From Arthrobacter sp. FW306-2-2C-D06B (GTDB lineage: Bacteria; Actinomycetota; Actinomycetes; Actinomycetales; Micrococcaceae): DNA of 64,000 nt. The translations under genes and the position numbers were made by a program. The DNA is taken from assembly GCF_021789175.1 (NCBI RefSeq), contig NZ_CP084560.1, forward strand, positions 1 through 64,000, read 5' to 3'. Shown here in pieces: positions 12,347-21,493 of the stretch (position 1 is the first letter of the stretch; the number at the start of each line of letters is the position of its first letter). The notes below the pieces were generated by a model. It did no database searches, was not told the DNA's origin, and saw nothing but the letters and a program-made list of their open reading frames with translations.

Positions 12347-13255
12347 GTGAACTTCATTGTTGCTGCTTTGGGTGTGCTCGGCGTCGCATCATCCGGGCCC
12401 CTCATCGCCGGAACGCTTGGAGCTACTTCCGTCACCGCACTGGCCATCGCCTTCTGGCGCAACGCGATCGCCGCCGTCGTGATGGCCTCGCCGGTCCTGA
12501 TCCGTGAACCGCGCCAGTTCCGCAAGATCACCCGCAAGGAGTTCACCTGGTCTGCTGTCGCAGCAGTGGCACTGGCCTTCCACTTCGCCTGCTTCATCAC
12601 CGCGCTCCAGCTCACGTCAGTCGCTGCCGCCACCGCGTTGGTCTGCCTGCAATCAGCATGGATCGCCGTTTTCCAGCTCCTCCGCGGCACCAAGCACCGC
12701 TGGCCTGTCCTCGTGGGCCTGGGTATCGCGCTGGGGGGCGTCGCGGCCATCACCGGCTTCGATATGGGTTCCTCACCGAAAGCCCTCCTTGGCGACATCC
12801 TGGCCCTCGCCGGAGGCGCCTTGGCCGGCCTCTATACCTTGGCTGGGGGCAAGGCCCGGCAGAGCATGGGCATTGGAACGTACACGACGCTTTGCTACGG
12901 GATCTGCGCGGCCATCGTCGCCGTGCTGGCCCTCGCGGGCGGCCAGCCGCTTGTAGGGTTCGACGCCGGCGGCTGGCTGGGGATCGTGGCCATCACCGTG
13001 TGCGCGCAACTGGTGGGCCACACCGCCTTCAACCATCTCCTGGCGACCATGAGTCCGCTCCTGGTGTCCATGATCATCCTGCTGGAGATTCCGGGCGCAG
13101 CCCTGCTCGCTGCGGTCTTCCTGCACGAGACCCTGCCGGCCGGTACTTACGCGGGACTCGCGTTGATCCTGGTTGGACTCGCCGTCGTCGTCGCCGGTCA
13201 GCGGCGCGGCAAGGGCGATGCTGAGGGCAAGATCGCCGAGCTCGGTGCCGACTGA
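12347..13255 (+). CDS. DMT superfamily (EamA) transporter
   Basis: The 302-residue integral membrane protein has about ten predicted helices arranged as two five-helix EamA halves, typical of drug/metabolite exporters; substrate unknown. The second half carries the usual LLEIPGAALLAAVFLHE motif region. GTG 12347 has no clear ribosome-binding site but is preceded, at exactly six bases, by the -10-like hexamer TAAGGT (12335-12340), suggesting a leaderless mRNA. It is convergent with the glycosyltransferase gene. Confidence 0.88.
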   Translation: MNFIVAALGVLGVASSGPLIAGTLGATSVTALAIAFWRNAIAAVVMASPVLIREPRQFRKITRKEFTWSAVAAVALAFHFACFITALQLTSVAAATALVCLQSAWIAVFQLLRGTKHRWPVLVGLGIALGGVAAITGFDMGSSPKALLGDILALAGGALAGLYTLAGGKARQSMGIGTYTTLCYGICAAIVAVLALAGGQPLVGFDAGGWLGIVAITVCAQLVGHTAFNHLLATMSPLLVSMIILLEIPGAALLAAVFLHETLPAGTYAGLALILVGLAVVVAGQRRGKGDAEGKIAELGAD

Positions 13256-13270
13256 GCGGTATTCGTGGGG

Positions 13271-14155
13271 CTACAGGCCGCCGCGGCGGACGCCCTGGCC
13301 TGCATTGGCCGTGTGAATGGCCCGGAGAAGTTTGGCCGGGAAGTAGACAGAGAAGAACACCACCATGGGGGCCTTCAGGGCCATCTTCTTGACGTTGTGG
13401 GCCTTATAGGTGCGGTCGAAGCGGGTCACGTAATAGCGGTAGTCGCGTGGTGAATCCTCAAGCCTGCGGGCAGACATGCCCGAGACCATCTGCGGCCAGT
13501 ACTGCACCCTGAGATCGTGGTCGGAAAGGTGCAGGGAAAGATCGATGTCCTCGTGCATCTCGTCTTTCTCATCCAGGCAGGTTTCGTCCCGGATGATTTC
13601 CCATGCGGAACGGCGAAGCGCCATATTGGATCCAAAAAGGAAATGGTACTGGTGCTTCGCAAGCCGAAGCATGAGCTGGCGCATTTTGTCGTCGGCCTTG
13701 AGTCCGAATCGACGCATAGGCATGTCGTAGTAGACCACCGGACCCGTGGCCGCTTGCACCGAGGGATCGGCGAAGGCCTTTTGGACCTGCTCAACCCAGT
13801 CAGGTTCCACGACCGAGTCGGCATCGATCCGGCCGAGGATATCCGACGTGGCCCTATTGAGGCCAAAGTTCCGTGTAGGGATGAGTCCCTGCGCCTGCTC
13901 CTGGCTCAGCAGGATGATAGGGCTTTCCGGGTATTCCTGCTGCATCTGGTGGACGATCTGCACAGTGCGGTCGGTGGACCTGTTGTCCACGACGATGATC
14001 TCGTCGGCAGGTACTGACTGGTAAATGGCCGCGATCAGGCATTGCCGTATGACGCTTTCCTCGTTGTATGCCGGGATGACGATTGAAACACTCGGCCTTA
14101 CGGGAGCGACGGCTGCGTTGGTGGCTGCATCTACGAAAGATCTATCGGCTGGCAT
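13271..14155 (-). CDS. Family 2 glycosyltransferase
   Basis: The product (294 residues) begins with a short polar segment, then a GT-A fold: SVSIVIPAYNEES nucleotide-binding start, DEIIVVDNRSTDRT, GRIDADSVVEPDW (DxD-type metal site) and an ED-type acceptor motif MHEDIDLSLHL. A C-terminal hydrophobic stretch (LKAPMVVFFSVYFPAKLLRAI) may associate with the membrane. It probably transfers a sugar from a nucleotide donor to an envelope glycan or lipid; acceptor unknown. ATG 14155 has TAGATT seven bases upstream, so a leaderless message is possible; ATG 14161 would add two residues. Confidence 0.9.
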   Translation of the reverse strand: MPADRSFVDAATNAAVAPVRPSVSIVIPAYNEESVIRQCLIAAIYQSVPADEIIVVDNRSTDRTVQIVHQMQQEYPESPIILLSQEQAQGLIPTRNFGLNRATSDILGRIDADSVVEPDWVEQVQKAFADPSVQAATGPVVYYDMPMRRFGLKADDKMRQLMLRLAKHQYHFLFGSNMALRRSAWEIIRDETCLDEKDEMHEDIDLSLHLSDHDLRVQYWPQMVSGMSARRLEDSPRDYRYYVTRFDRTYKAHNVKKMALKAPMVVFFSVYFPAKLLRAIHTANAGQGVRRGGL

Positions 14156-14219
14156 CTCCATAAATCTAACATCAGGGCGGTGTTCCTAGAGGAAGCCTCC
14201 GGTGACAAGTGGCCAAACA

Positions 14220-14254
14220 ATTGAAGGGATCCCGGCGAACCGGAATCCCTTCAA
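14220..14254 (-). terminator. Terminator downstream of the 11-residue-repeat protein
   Basis: TTGAAGGGAT-C-CCGG (14221-14235) pairs with CCGG-A-ATCCCTTCAA (14240-14254), a 15-bp stem with one mismatch and loop CGAA. On the minus strand it is followed by TTGTTTGG, a modest U-tract. Confidence 0.7.
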
Positions 14255-14277
14255 CGTGGAGCAAATATGGCTGTCGC

Positions 14278-15258
14278 CTAGGCCTCGTGTTTGCCGGTTT
14301 CGTCGGTAGCTGCTTCGTCCTTCGCTGCTTCGTCCTTGTGCAGGCTGGCGGCGATGTTCTTTACCGCGGTCTTGGCGTCGGTTGCCACCTTGGCTGCGGT
14401 GTCCGTAGCGTCCTCGACAGCGTGCTTTGCCTTCTCGGCTACGGTTTCGGCTTTATCAGCTACGTTGAGTTTCACCTCGTCGACCTTGTCGGCTACCTTG
14501 GTGGCGGCCTCGTTGGCCTTGTCGGCGACCTTCTCGGCTGCCGCTGCGGCCGGCACGGGTGATGGTGTTACCGGGACTGGAGTCTTCCACGGGTCCTCCA
14601 CCGGACGGCTGGCCTTCCACGCAGCGACGCCGGCCGCGGCTGCTGCTGCGATGATCGTGAAGATCAGCAGTCCCCGCTTTTTGGGCTTCCGGGTCTTGGC
14701 GAGTTCTTTCGAGACTGTTTTGGATGCTTCCTCGGCCGCGGCTTTCAGTTGGGCCCCTGTGGCTTGTGCTTGTTCCTGCAGATTGTGAACCACTCCCGAG
14801 TCCACCAGCTTCTGGGCGACGGCGTCCACCTGCGCGGGTGCATTCTCAAGGGCTTGATGAACCACCACGGAGGCTTGCCCGAGCTGCTCTGAGAGCTTGG
14901 GCAGGTACTCCTCAACAACTTTGTCCCGTGCGTGGCTGAGCGCCGGAGTGGCTTTGTTAAGGGCTTCCTGGATCTTGGGCGAGGCGTCCTCGACGACGTC
15001 GTGGATCTTCGGTGCGAGGTTCGCCAGGCCTTCCTGAAGCTTCGGCGTGACGGTCGCAACGCCGTCGGCGAGGTTGTACGCAGCTGACTTCAGGCCTTCC
15101 TGAAGCTTCGGCGAAGCGGTGTCGATTCCGTGCTGGATGCGGGGAACCGCCCAGTTCACAGCTGCTTCGACGCGCGGTGTCGCCCAGTCCTTGGCATTTT
15201 CGACACCATTCGCAACGGTGTGTTCAAGTTCGCGGGCAATCCGGTCCGATTTCTTCAC
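14278..15258 (-). CDS. Membrane-anchored protein with two arrays of 11-residue amphipathic repeats
   Basis: I do not recognise a named family. The 326-residue protein has an N-terminal array in which Pro recurs every 11 residues (P28, 39, 50, 72, 83, 94, 105) in units like SPKLQEGLKSA, then a long amphipathic region (about 110-190), a basic patch KTRKPKKR (188-195), one transmembrane helix (196-214), a Pro-rich spacer, and a second 11-residue array (about 241-300) with VADK at 244, 255 and 266. The pattern resembles apolipoprotein/LEA-type lipid-binding helices (inference). GTG 15258 is chosen for its GGGAGG ribosome-binding site; an upstream GTG at 15315 lacks one. A terminator follows. Confidence 0.85.
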   Translation of the reverse strand: MKKSDRIARELEHTVANGVENAKDWATPRVEAAVNWAVPRIQHGIDTASPKLQEGLKSAAYNLADGVATVTPKLQEGLANLAPKIHDVVEDASPKIQEALNKATPALSHARDKVVEEYLPKLSEQLGQASVVVHQALENAPAQVDAVAQKLVDSGVVHNLQEQAQATGAQLKAAAEEASKTVSKELAKTRKPKKRGLLIFTIIAAAAAAGVAAWKASRPVEDPWKTPVPVTPSPVPAAAAAEKVADKANEAATKVADKVDEVKLNVADKAETVAEKAKHAVEDATDTAAKVATDAKTAVKNIAASLHKDEAAKDEAATDETGKHEA

Positions 15259-15411
15259 AACTACCTCCCGATCAACATGCTCGTTTGTTGTTAGCCTACG
15301 TCGCTTGGTCGGCACCGGCTATTCATCCAGCGGATTCATGGAAGATTTCACCTAGCGCGGAACCGCCTTCCTGGCCGCCTCGGCGTTGACCCTGCGTGAA
15401 ACAATGGCGAT

Positions 15412-15954
15412 ATGACCATCGCAACCGCAAAAGCAACTTTCCACACGAGCCTCGGTGACATCGTGGTTGACCTCTTCGGCAACCACGCGCCCAAGACGGT
15501 CGCCAACTTCGTTGGCCTGGCCACAGGCGAAAAGTCCTGGACGCACCCGGAGACCGGTGAAGACAAGACCGGTACCCCGCTGTACAACGGCACCATTTTC
15601 CACCGCATCATCAAAGACTTCATGATCCAGGGCGGCGATCCCCTCGGTCGCGGCATCGGCGGACCGGGCTACAAGTTCGACGACGAGATCCACCCGGAAC
15701 TCAACTTCAACGCCCCTTACAAGCTGGCCATGGCCAACGCCGGCGTCCAGATGGGCAAGGGCACCAACGGTTCCCAGTTCTTCATCACCACGGTCAACAC
15801 CGACTGGCTTTTCGGCAAGCACTCCATCTTCGGTGAGGTTGCTGACGAAGAGTCCAAGAAGGTCGTAGACGCCATCGAGGCTGTCCGCACCGGCATGGGC
15901 GACCGTCCTGTTGAAGACGTCGTCATCAACAGCATTGACATCGTCCAGCTCTGA
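15412..15954 (+). CDS. Cyclophilin-type peptidyl-prolyl cis-trans isomerase
   Basis: A cytosolic cyclophilin of 180 residues that catalyses prolyl isomerisation. The catalytic core is clear: FHRIIKDFMIQGGDP (active Arg), KLAMANAG, GTNGSQFFITT and the Trp-containing DWLFGKHSIFGEV. There is no signal peptide. The ATG lacks a clear ribosome-binding site; AACAAT sits at 15400-15405, six bases before the start, so a leaderless message is possible. It is 21 bp upstream of the rhomboid gene and likely cotranscribed with it. Confidence 0.95.
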   Translation: MTIATAKATFHTSLGDIVVDLFGNHAPKTVANFVGLATGEKSWTHPETGEDKTGTPLYNGTIFHRIIKDFMIQGGDPLGRGIGGPGYKFDDEIHPELNFNAPYKLAMANAGVQMGKGTNGSQFFITTVNTDWLFGKHSIFGEVADEESKKVVDAIEAVRTGMGDRPVEDVVINSIDIVQL

Positions 15955-15975
15955 TACCCGGAGCCTGACCAGCAT

Positions 15976-16845
15976 ATGAGTTACGGAATCCCGGCGGCAG
16001 AGCCGTCAGCAGACATTCCGGTGTGCCCCAGGCACCCGGACAGGCCCTCCTATGTGCGGTGCCAGCGTTGCGGGCGTCCTGCATGCCCCGAGTGCCAGCG
16101 GGCGGCCGCCGTCGGGTTCCAATGCATTGACTGCGTCAATGAAATGAAGCGTTCGACGCCGGTAGTGCGTTCCGCCTATGGCGGCGCCGTCGCGACCGGC
16201 CGCCCCTTGGCGACGTACATACTTATCGGGCTGTGTGCCCTGGTGTACGTGCTGCAATGGCTGATTCCCGCCGGCGCGGTTTTCCAGCAGTTGGCTTTCG
16301 CGTCCGTTTACGCCAGTCCGCAATACGGGGCATTCGAGCCATGGCGGATGCTGACGAGCGCTTTCGTCCACTCACAGGGCTTTGTGTTGCACATCGTGCT
16401 CAACATGTACATGCTGTGGATTTTCGGCCAGGTACTCGAGCCCGTCCTAGGGCGTGTTCGCTTCCTCGCCGTTTACTTGTTGTCCGCAATTGGTGGCTCT
16501 GTCGGTTTCCTGCTGCTGACGCCGGCGTTGCCTGCGATCCCGGTGGTAGGTGCGTCAGGTGCGATCTTCGGCCTGTTTGGGGCACTGTTGGTGATCCAAA
16601 GCCGGAGCGGCGGCGACACCCGGCAATTGTGGATCCTTATCGTCATCAACGGGGTGATTGGCTTTGTCGTCCCGGGAATCGCCTGGCAGGCCCACTTGGG
16701 CGGCCTTGTCACGGGCGGCCTGTGTGCTGCCGTGATTGCTTTTGCACCGCGTGGACCGCGCCAAGCGCTGTTGCAGAGTGCGGGCATGGCCCTGGTGGCC
16801 GGAGTCCTGGTCCTGGCCACCGTCCTTCGGGCCACGGCGGGCTAA
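15976..16845 (+). CDS. Rhomboid intramembrane serine protease with N-terminal zinc-ribbon
   Basis: Rhomboids cleave transmembrane substrates within the bilayer. The 289-residue protein starts with a Cys/His-rich segment (C17, H20, C29, C32, C37, C40, C50, C53), a B-box-like zinc domain common in actinobacterial rhomboids, followed by about six helices. The catalytic dyad is Ser194 in GASGAIFG and His240 in WQAHLGG; the HIVLNMYMLW motif (from 139) contributes the oxyanion residues. Its substrate is unknown. Confidence 0.93.
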   Translation: MSYGIPAAEPSADIPVCPRHPDRPSYVRCQRCGRPACPECQRAAAVGFQCIDCVNEMKRSTPVVRSAYGGAVATGRPLATYILIGLCALVYVLQWLIPAGAVFQQLAFASVYASPQYGAFEPWRMLTSAFVHSQGFVLHIVLNMYMLWIFGQVLEPVLGRVRFLAVYLLSAIGGSVGFLLLTPALPAIPVVGASGAIFGLFGALLVIQSRSGGDTRQLWILIVINGVIGFVVPGIAWQAHLGGLVTGGLCAAVIAFAPRGPRQALLQSAGMALVAGVLVLATVLRATAG

Positions 16846-16860
16846 CAGCTCCTTAGTCCT

Positions 16861-17331
16861 CTACCCCAGGAGCTCCTCCAAGCGGTCCATCGACTCTTTG
16901 ATGCCCACATCCATGCCGCTGGCTACTGCCATGTCACGGGCCTCCACCGAAGGAAACACGGAGTGCTGCACCACACGTGTGCGGCCTCCGAGGTCCTCAA
17001 ACCTGGTGGTATCCAAGGTAACTTGGCCCGGTGCGCCGTCGAATTCGAAGGTCTGGATGATCCGCAATGGCTCCTGGACCTCGTGGAAGACCCCGCGGAA
17101 ACCGAACTCGTTGCCCTGCCCGTCCACATGCGTATAGCGGTAGCTGCCGCCCGTCCGCGCGTCGTAGGACTCCAGGCGCATTTCCAGGCGACGCGGACCC
17201 AACCATTTGACGACGAGCTCGGGGTCCGTGAATGCCTGGAACACGCGCTCCGGTGCGGCGTCGAAGTCGCGGCTCGTGTCGATGAACGGCGTGCCCGCCG
17301 CGACGTCAATGGTTGTTGTGTTGGTGCTCAT
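16861..17331 (-). CDS. SRPBCC (AHSA1-like) domain protein
   Basis: A 156-residue START/Bet v1-like fold protein with the AHSA1 features RDFDAAPERVFQAFTDPELVVKWLGP and a C-terminal helix GIKESMDRLEELL. Such proteins bind hydrophobic ligands or chaperones; no specific function can be assigned. It has a strong ribosome-binding site (AAAGGAGAAGG) and overlaps the upstream ArsR gene by 26 bp. ArsR-SRPBCC pairs of this kind are common two-gene operons. Confidence 0.9.
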   Translation of the reverse strand: MSTNTTTIDVAAGTPFIDTSRDFDAAPERVFQAFTDPELVVKWLGPRRLEMRLESYDARTGGSYRYTHVDGQGNEFGFRGVFHEVQEPLRIIQTFEFDGAPGQVTLDTTRFEDLGGRTRVVQHSVFPSVEARDMAVASGMDVGIKESMDRLEELLG

Positions 17332-17710
17332 TGTCCTTCTCCTTTTGCGGATTATCCTTGTGGGTTGTGCTGGCCAATAGTTCGTCCAGTCGGGCGAAAC
17401 GCTCCTCGGCCTGACGACGGTAGTTCTCGATCCACTCGGCCAAGGGACCCAGCGCTGCGGTGTTCAGGTGGCAGGGACGGCGCTGCGCTTCCCGGCTCCT
17501 CGTGATGAGCCCTGCACCCTCGAGCACTTGAAGGTGCTTGGAGATGGCTTGGAGGCTGACTGTGAAGGGCTGCGCGATCTCATTGACAGTGGCATCGCCC
17601 AAGGCCAACCGTGCCAGGATCTTGCGCCGGACAGGATCGGCGAGGGCCATGAACGCCCTGTTGAGCTGGTCTTCCGGATCCAGCACCGCTGTACCCATCG
17701 TGTCCGGCAT
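17306..17710 (-). CDS. ArsR-family winged-helix regulator
   Basis: The 134-residue protein has an ArsR-type winged helix: LADPVRRKILARLALGDATVNEIAQPFTVSLQAISKHLQVLEGAGLI. It lacks the Cys-rich metal motif of ArsR/SmtB metal sensors, matching the subgroup paired with SRPBCC genes. The ATG at 17710 is chosen because AGGGGA lies just upstream; an ATG at 17746 would add 12 poorly conserved residues. It overlaps the SRPBCC gene and probably autoregulates the pair. Confidence 0.9.
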   Translation of the reverse strand: MPDTMGTAVLDPEDQLNRAFMALADPVRRKILARLALGDATVNEIAQPFTVSLQAISKHLQVLEGAGLITRSREAQRRPCHLNTAALGPLAEWIENYRRQAEERFARLDELLASTTHKDNPQKEKDNEHQHNNH

Positions 17711-18294
17711 GCGTCTCCCCTGCCTGGCTCGAGACTCAAGCATCACGGGTCTCCGAGTCTTCCGTAGTGCTCAATCAAGTGGTTTATCAACTGGATCATT
17801 GAATAATGTCAGCTTAAAACTGTGCACTGAGTCCGTCAAGACCCTTTAGGCAGGTTTTCCACAGGGGTTATCCACAATGTGCGTAACTTACAAACGTGTA
17901 GTTCGATGCTGAATGGACTCTTTGGAGCGAGATGGCAGGGGCTGCGCTTTCCCCTGGGGATTAACGTCCACACCTGTGGATAACTTTTGCCCACGCGCCT
18001 GTGGGTATGTGGATAAGGCGTGCGTTTTCCGGGCGCATGTGGACAACCTCGGCATGAGGAGCTGCAACGGCGGAGTATCAACAGAGTTATCAACATTGTT
18101 AATAACTCACAACCCTGTAGTTCGCTGTTTTTCCTGCAGCTTGAGGCCCGCCGTTCTGGGAGTTTTCCACTCTGCGGGCACAGCTTTTCCCCAACTGTGG
18201 ATAACTTGTGGGTAGCTGCCTGTTGTTAAGTGTGTAACTCCGGTTCGAGCCACAGGTGCCGGATCAGGTGGCAAGCCTGAATCGCGGACTGGAG
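17711..18294. other. Second DnaA-box cluster in a 584-bp intergenic region
   Basis: No gene is credible here. The region holds four perfect DnaA boxes: TTATCCACA at 17868-17876 and TGTGGATAA at 17975-17983, 18008-18016 and 18196-18204. One-mismatch variants are TTTTCCACA (17855-17863), TGTGGACAA (18038-18046) and TTATCAACA (18087-18095). An inverted repeat GAGTTAT-N11-ATAACTC (18084-18108) lies in an AT-rich patch with TTGTTAATAAC. The perfect-box count exceeds that of the dnaA-dnaN region. It sits upstream of the ArsR gene and downstream of the orphan SEDS gene. Possible roles: accessory origin element or DnaA titration/regulatory site (inference). Confidence 0.75.
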
Positions 18295-19650
18295 TCAGAC
18301 CGGCACGTGTTCGGTCTGCGAAGCGACCGTCTGGGGCCTGCGGGCTGCGTCGCTGATCCGCAACAGCAGGGCGACGATGATCCAGTTGGCCAGGAGGGAG
18401 GACCCGCCCGCGGAGAGGAACGGCGTCGTCAGCCCGGTGAGGGGAATAAGGCGGGTGACGCCGCCGATAATAATGAAGCACTGGAGGGCCATGGAGAATG
18501 CGAGCCCGCAGGCAAGGAGCTTCCCAAAGGCATCCCGGATGCCCAGGGCGGCCCGGAATCCCCTGGTGAAAAGCAGCAAATAGAGGAGTACGATCGCGAA
18601 AAGCCCGATCAGGCCGAGTTCTTCACCAAGGGAAGCGATGATCATGTCGCTGTTCGCGAAAGGCACCAGGTCCGGGCTTCCGAGCCCGAGGCCTTTGCCG
18701 ATCAAGCCGCCGTCGGCCATTCCGAAGAGCCCCTGGACAATCTGGGCGCTGCCTCCCGGGAAGCGGGTGTAGACCTGGGGGTCGAAGGCGTTGATCCAGG
18801 CGTCAATGCGCAAGCCGACATGGGAAAAGATCTTTGCTGCCGCGTAGCCGCCCAAAAGCATGAGCACGACGCCGAGGACGAGCCAGCTGGCCCGGCTCGT
18901 GGCAACGTAGATCATCACGATGAACAGTCCGAACAGCAGTATCGACATTCCGAGATCGTGCTGGAAGACCAGTACGCCCACGCTTGCTGCCCAGGCGGTG
19001 ATCATCGGACCGGTGTCCTTGATCCTGGGGAGCTGGAGGCGTCCGAATTTCCTGCCGGCCAGCAGGATCAAGTCCCGGTTGGATGACAAGTAGCCTGCGA
19101 AGAAGACGGCCAGCGTAATCTTCACGATCTCGCCGGGCTGGAACTGCAGCGAACCGAGGCGTATCCAGACATTCGCGCCGTTGATGTCGCCGGCCGAAAT
19201 GCCCGGCACGAGGGGAAGGATAAGGAGGGCGGCGCTGACCGCAAGTGCAATGAAGGTGTACCGGCGCAAAAGCCGGTGGTCCTTCAAAAGCCACAAAACG
19301 GCGGCCGCGACCAGGACCGAGACGATCGTCCATGTGAGCTGATTGGCCCCGGCAGTCGTACCGTTTGAGGCATCCAAACGCCGGATCATGGCAATGCCGA
19401 GGCCGTTCAAGGCCACCACTATCGGGAGGATCACCGGATCCGCATACTTTGCCTTGAACCGCAGGACAACGTGGAAGATTGCGGCCAGCGCCGCCAAGGT
19501 ACCGGCCTGAAGCCAGAATCCAACGTCGAGGGCTTCTTTCTTGTCGACGCTGGTCATTGCAAGGGCACCAATGCCGACGCCAAGTGCCAGGACCAACAGC
19601 ACCATCTCCACGTTTCGGCGAGGCTTCGCCAGAATCGCTTGCTGGCTCAT
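18295..19650 (-). CDS. SEDS family (FtsW/RodA-like) peptidoglycan glycosyltransferase, orphan copy
   Basis: The 451-residue polytopic protein has about ten helices and the SEDS hallmarks GANVWIRLG, FQPGEIVKITL, the catalytic-region Asp in FQHDLGMS, and C-terminal GGVTRLIPLTGLTTPFLSAGGSSLLANW. It polymerises glycan from lipid II, normally with a class B PBP partner. By eye it closely resembles the rodA gene at 30806-32173 along its length, so the two are paralogues, but here no PBP gene is adjacent. ATG 19650 is taken because GAAAGAAG lies upstream; ATG 19656 is the alternative. A DnaA-box cluster follows its 3' end. Confidence 0.92.
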   Translation of the reverse strand: MSQQAILAKPRRNVEMVLLVLALGVGIGALAMTSVDKKEALDVGFWLQAGTLAALAAIFHVVLRFKAKYADPVILPIVVALNGLGIAMIRRLDASNGTTAGANQLTWTIVSVLVAAAVLWLLKDHRLLRRYTFIALAVSAALLILPLVPGISAGDINGANVWIRLGSLQFQPGEIVKITLAVFFAGYLSSNRDLILLAGRKFGRLQLPRIKDTGPMITAWAASVGVLVFQHDLGMSILLFGLFIVMIYVATSRASWLVLGVVLMLLGGYAAAKIFSHVGLRIDAWINAFDPQVYTRFPGGSAQIVQGLFGMADGGLIGKGLGLGSPDLVPFANSDMIIASLGEELGLIGLFAIVLLYLLLFTRGFRAALGIRDAFGKLLACGLAFSMALQCFIIIGGVTRLIPLTGLTTPFLSAGGSSLLANWIIVALLLRISDAARRPQTVASQTEHVPV

Positions 19651-19790
19651 GGGCATCTTCTTTCGTGGATCCGGGGCGGCCGGCGGATCCGGTTCGATGG
19701 CTCAAGATCGGGTCAGCGGCTCAACATAAGGTTCAGTGGGCCATCATAGCCGCAGCGGCTGTGCAGCGGTTGGGAACAGGATCCGGCTGA

Positions 19791-20824
<1,034 letters not shown>

Positions 20825-20828
<4 letters not shown>

Positions 20829-21187
20829 GCCGATTCCTGTTCCGAGCGGTGGTGTGCGGGGGTGCCGCCCAACGCGTGCTCTGCCTGGAAAATTGCATCC
20901 GCGACCAGCTGGCGGGCATGCTCGTTCTCGAGGCGGTACATGACCCTGGTTCCGTCCTGTCGCGTGGAAACCATTCTCGCCAAGCGCATTTTGGCAAGGT
21001 GCTGTGATACTGCGGCCGGGGACTTCCCGACGACGTCTGCCAACGCTCCGACGGCCATTTCTCCGTTCCGGAGCGCGAGGACGATCCGGACCCTCGTGGC
21101 GTCAGCCAGCATCGCGAACACTTCCACAGCCAATTCAACGTATTGGCTGTCGACGCCCAGCGAGCAAGAACTCTTATCTGCATTCAT
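20825..21187 (-). CDS. ArsR/SmtB-family metal-responsive repressor
   Basis: A 120-residue winged-helix repressor: LADATRVRIVLALRNGEMAVGALADVVGKSPAAVSQHLAKMRLARMV. Metal ligands are likely in the C-terminal helix (ENEHARQLVADAIFQAEH) as in alpha5-type zinc sensors. It is the first gene of a two-gene operon with the CDF exporter, and metal binding should release it from DNA and induce export (family knowledge). A palindrome touching its start codon (21186-21207) is the likely operator. Confidence 0.92.
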
Positions 21188-21207
21188 ATGCAGATTCTTT
21201 CACATAT
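21186..21207. promoter_or_regulatory. Candidate ArsR/SmtB operator
   Basis: Inverted repeat ATATG (21186-21190), 12-bp centre, CATAT (21203-21207), overlapping the start codon of the ArsR gene. The spacing and the ATATG/CATAT ends resemble known SmtB/CzrA operators. Confidence 0.55.
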
Positions 21208-21330
21208 TCCGGCCGAACCACGTCGAGGGCACGGGATGGCGATCCGGAGGTCGATGAGGCGCAGCTATCGGCGGGGCCAGAATGAAGTTCTCAATACCTC
21301 GGGAGTGAACTCTCAGTGAACCCGCGGACA

Positions 21331-21484
21331 CTATCCACAGCCTTGTGCACACTGGGTAAAACCGCAGATCCAACGTGTATGGCCCCGGTTATCACCTGAA
21401 TATCGGGGATCCTGGCTTCATGTACATGGATGTCCACATGAATTGTCCACAGCTGTGGATAAAGTTACGCACTTCTGTGGAAAG
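21331..21484. other. Third group of DnaA-box-like sequences
   Basis: Within the gap between the ArsR and tag genes (21208-21493) lie CTATCCACA (21331-21339), ATGTCCACA (21430-21438), TTGTCCACA (21443-21451), a perfect TGTGGATAA (21454-21462) and TGTGGAAAG (21476-21484). Two boxes meet head to head in TCCACAGCTGTGGA (21446-21459). Only one box is perfect, so this is weaker than the 17.9-18.2 kb cluster. It lies downstream of tag and upstream of the ArsR gene. Confidence 0.55.
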
Positions 21485-21493
21485 CGGTGTATA

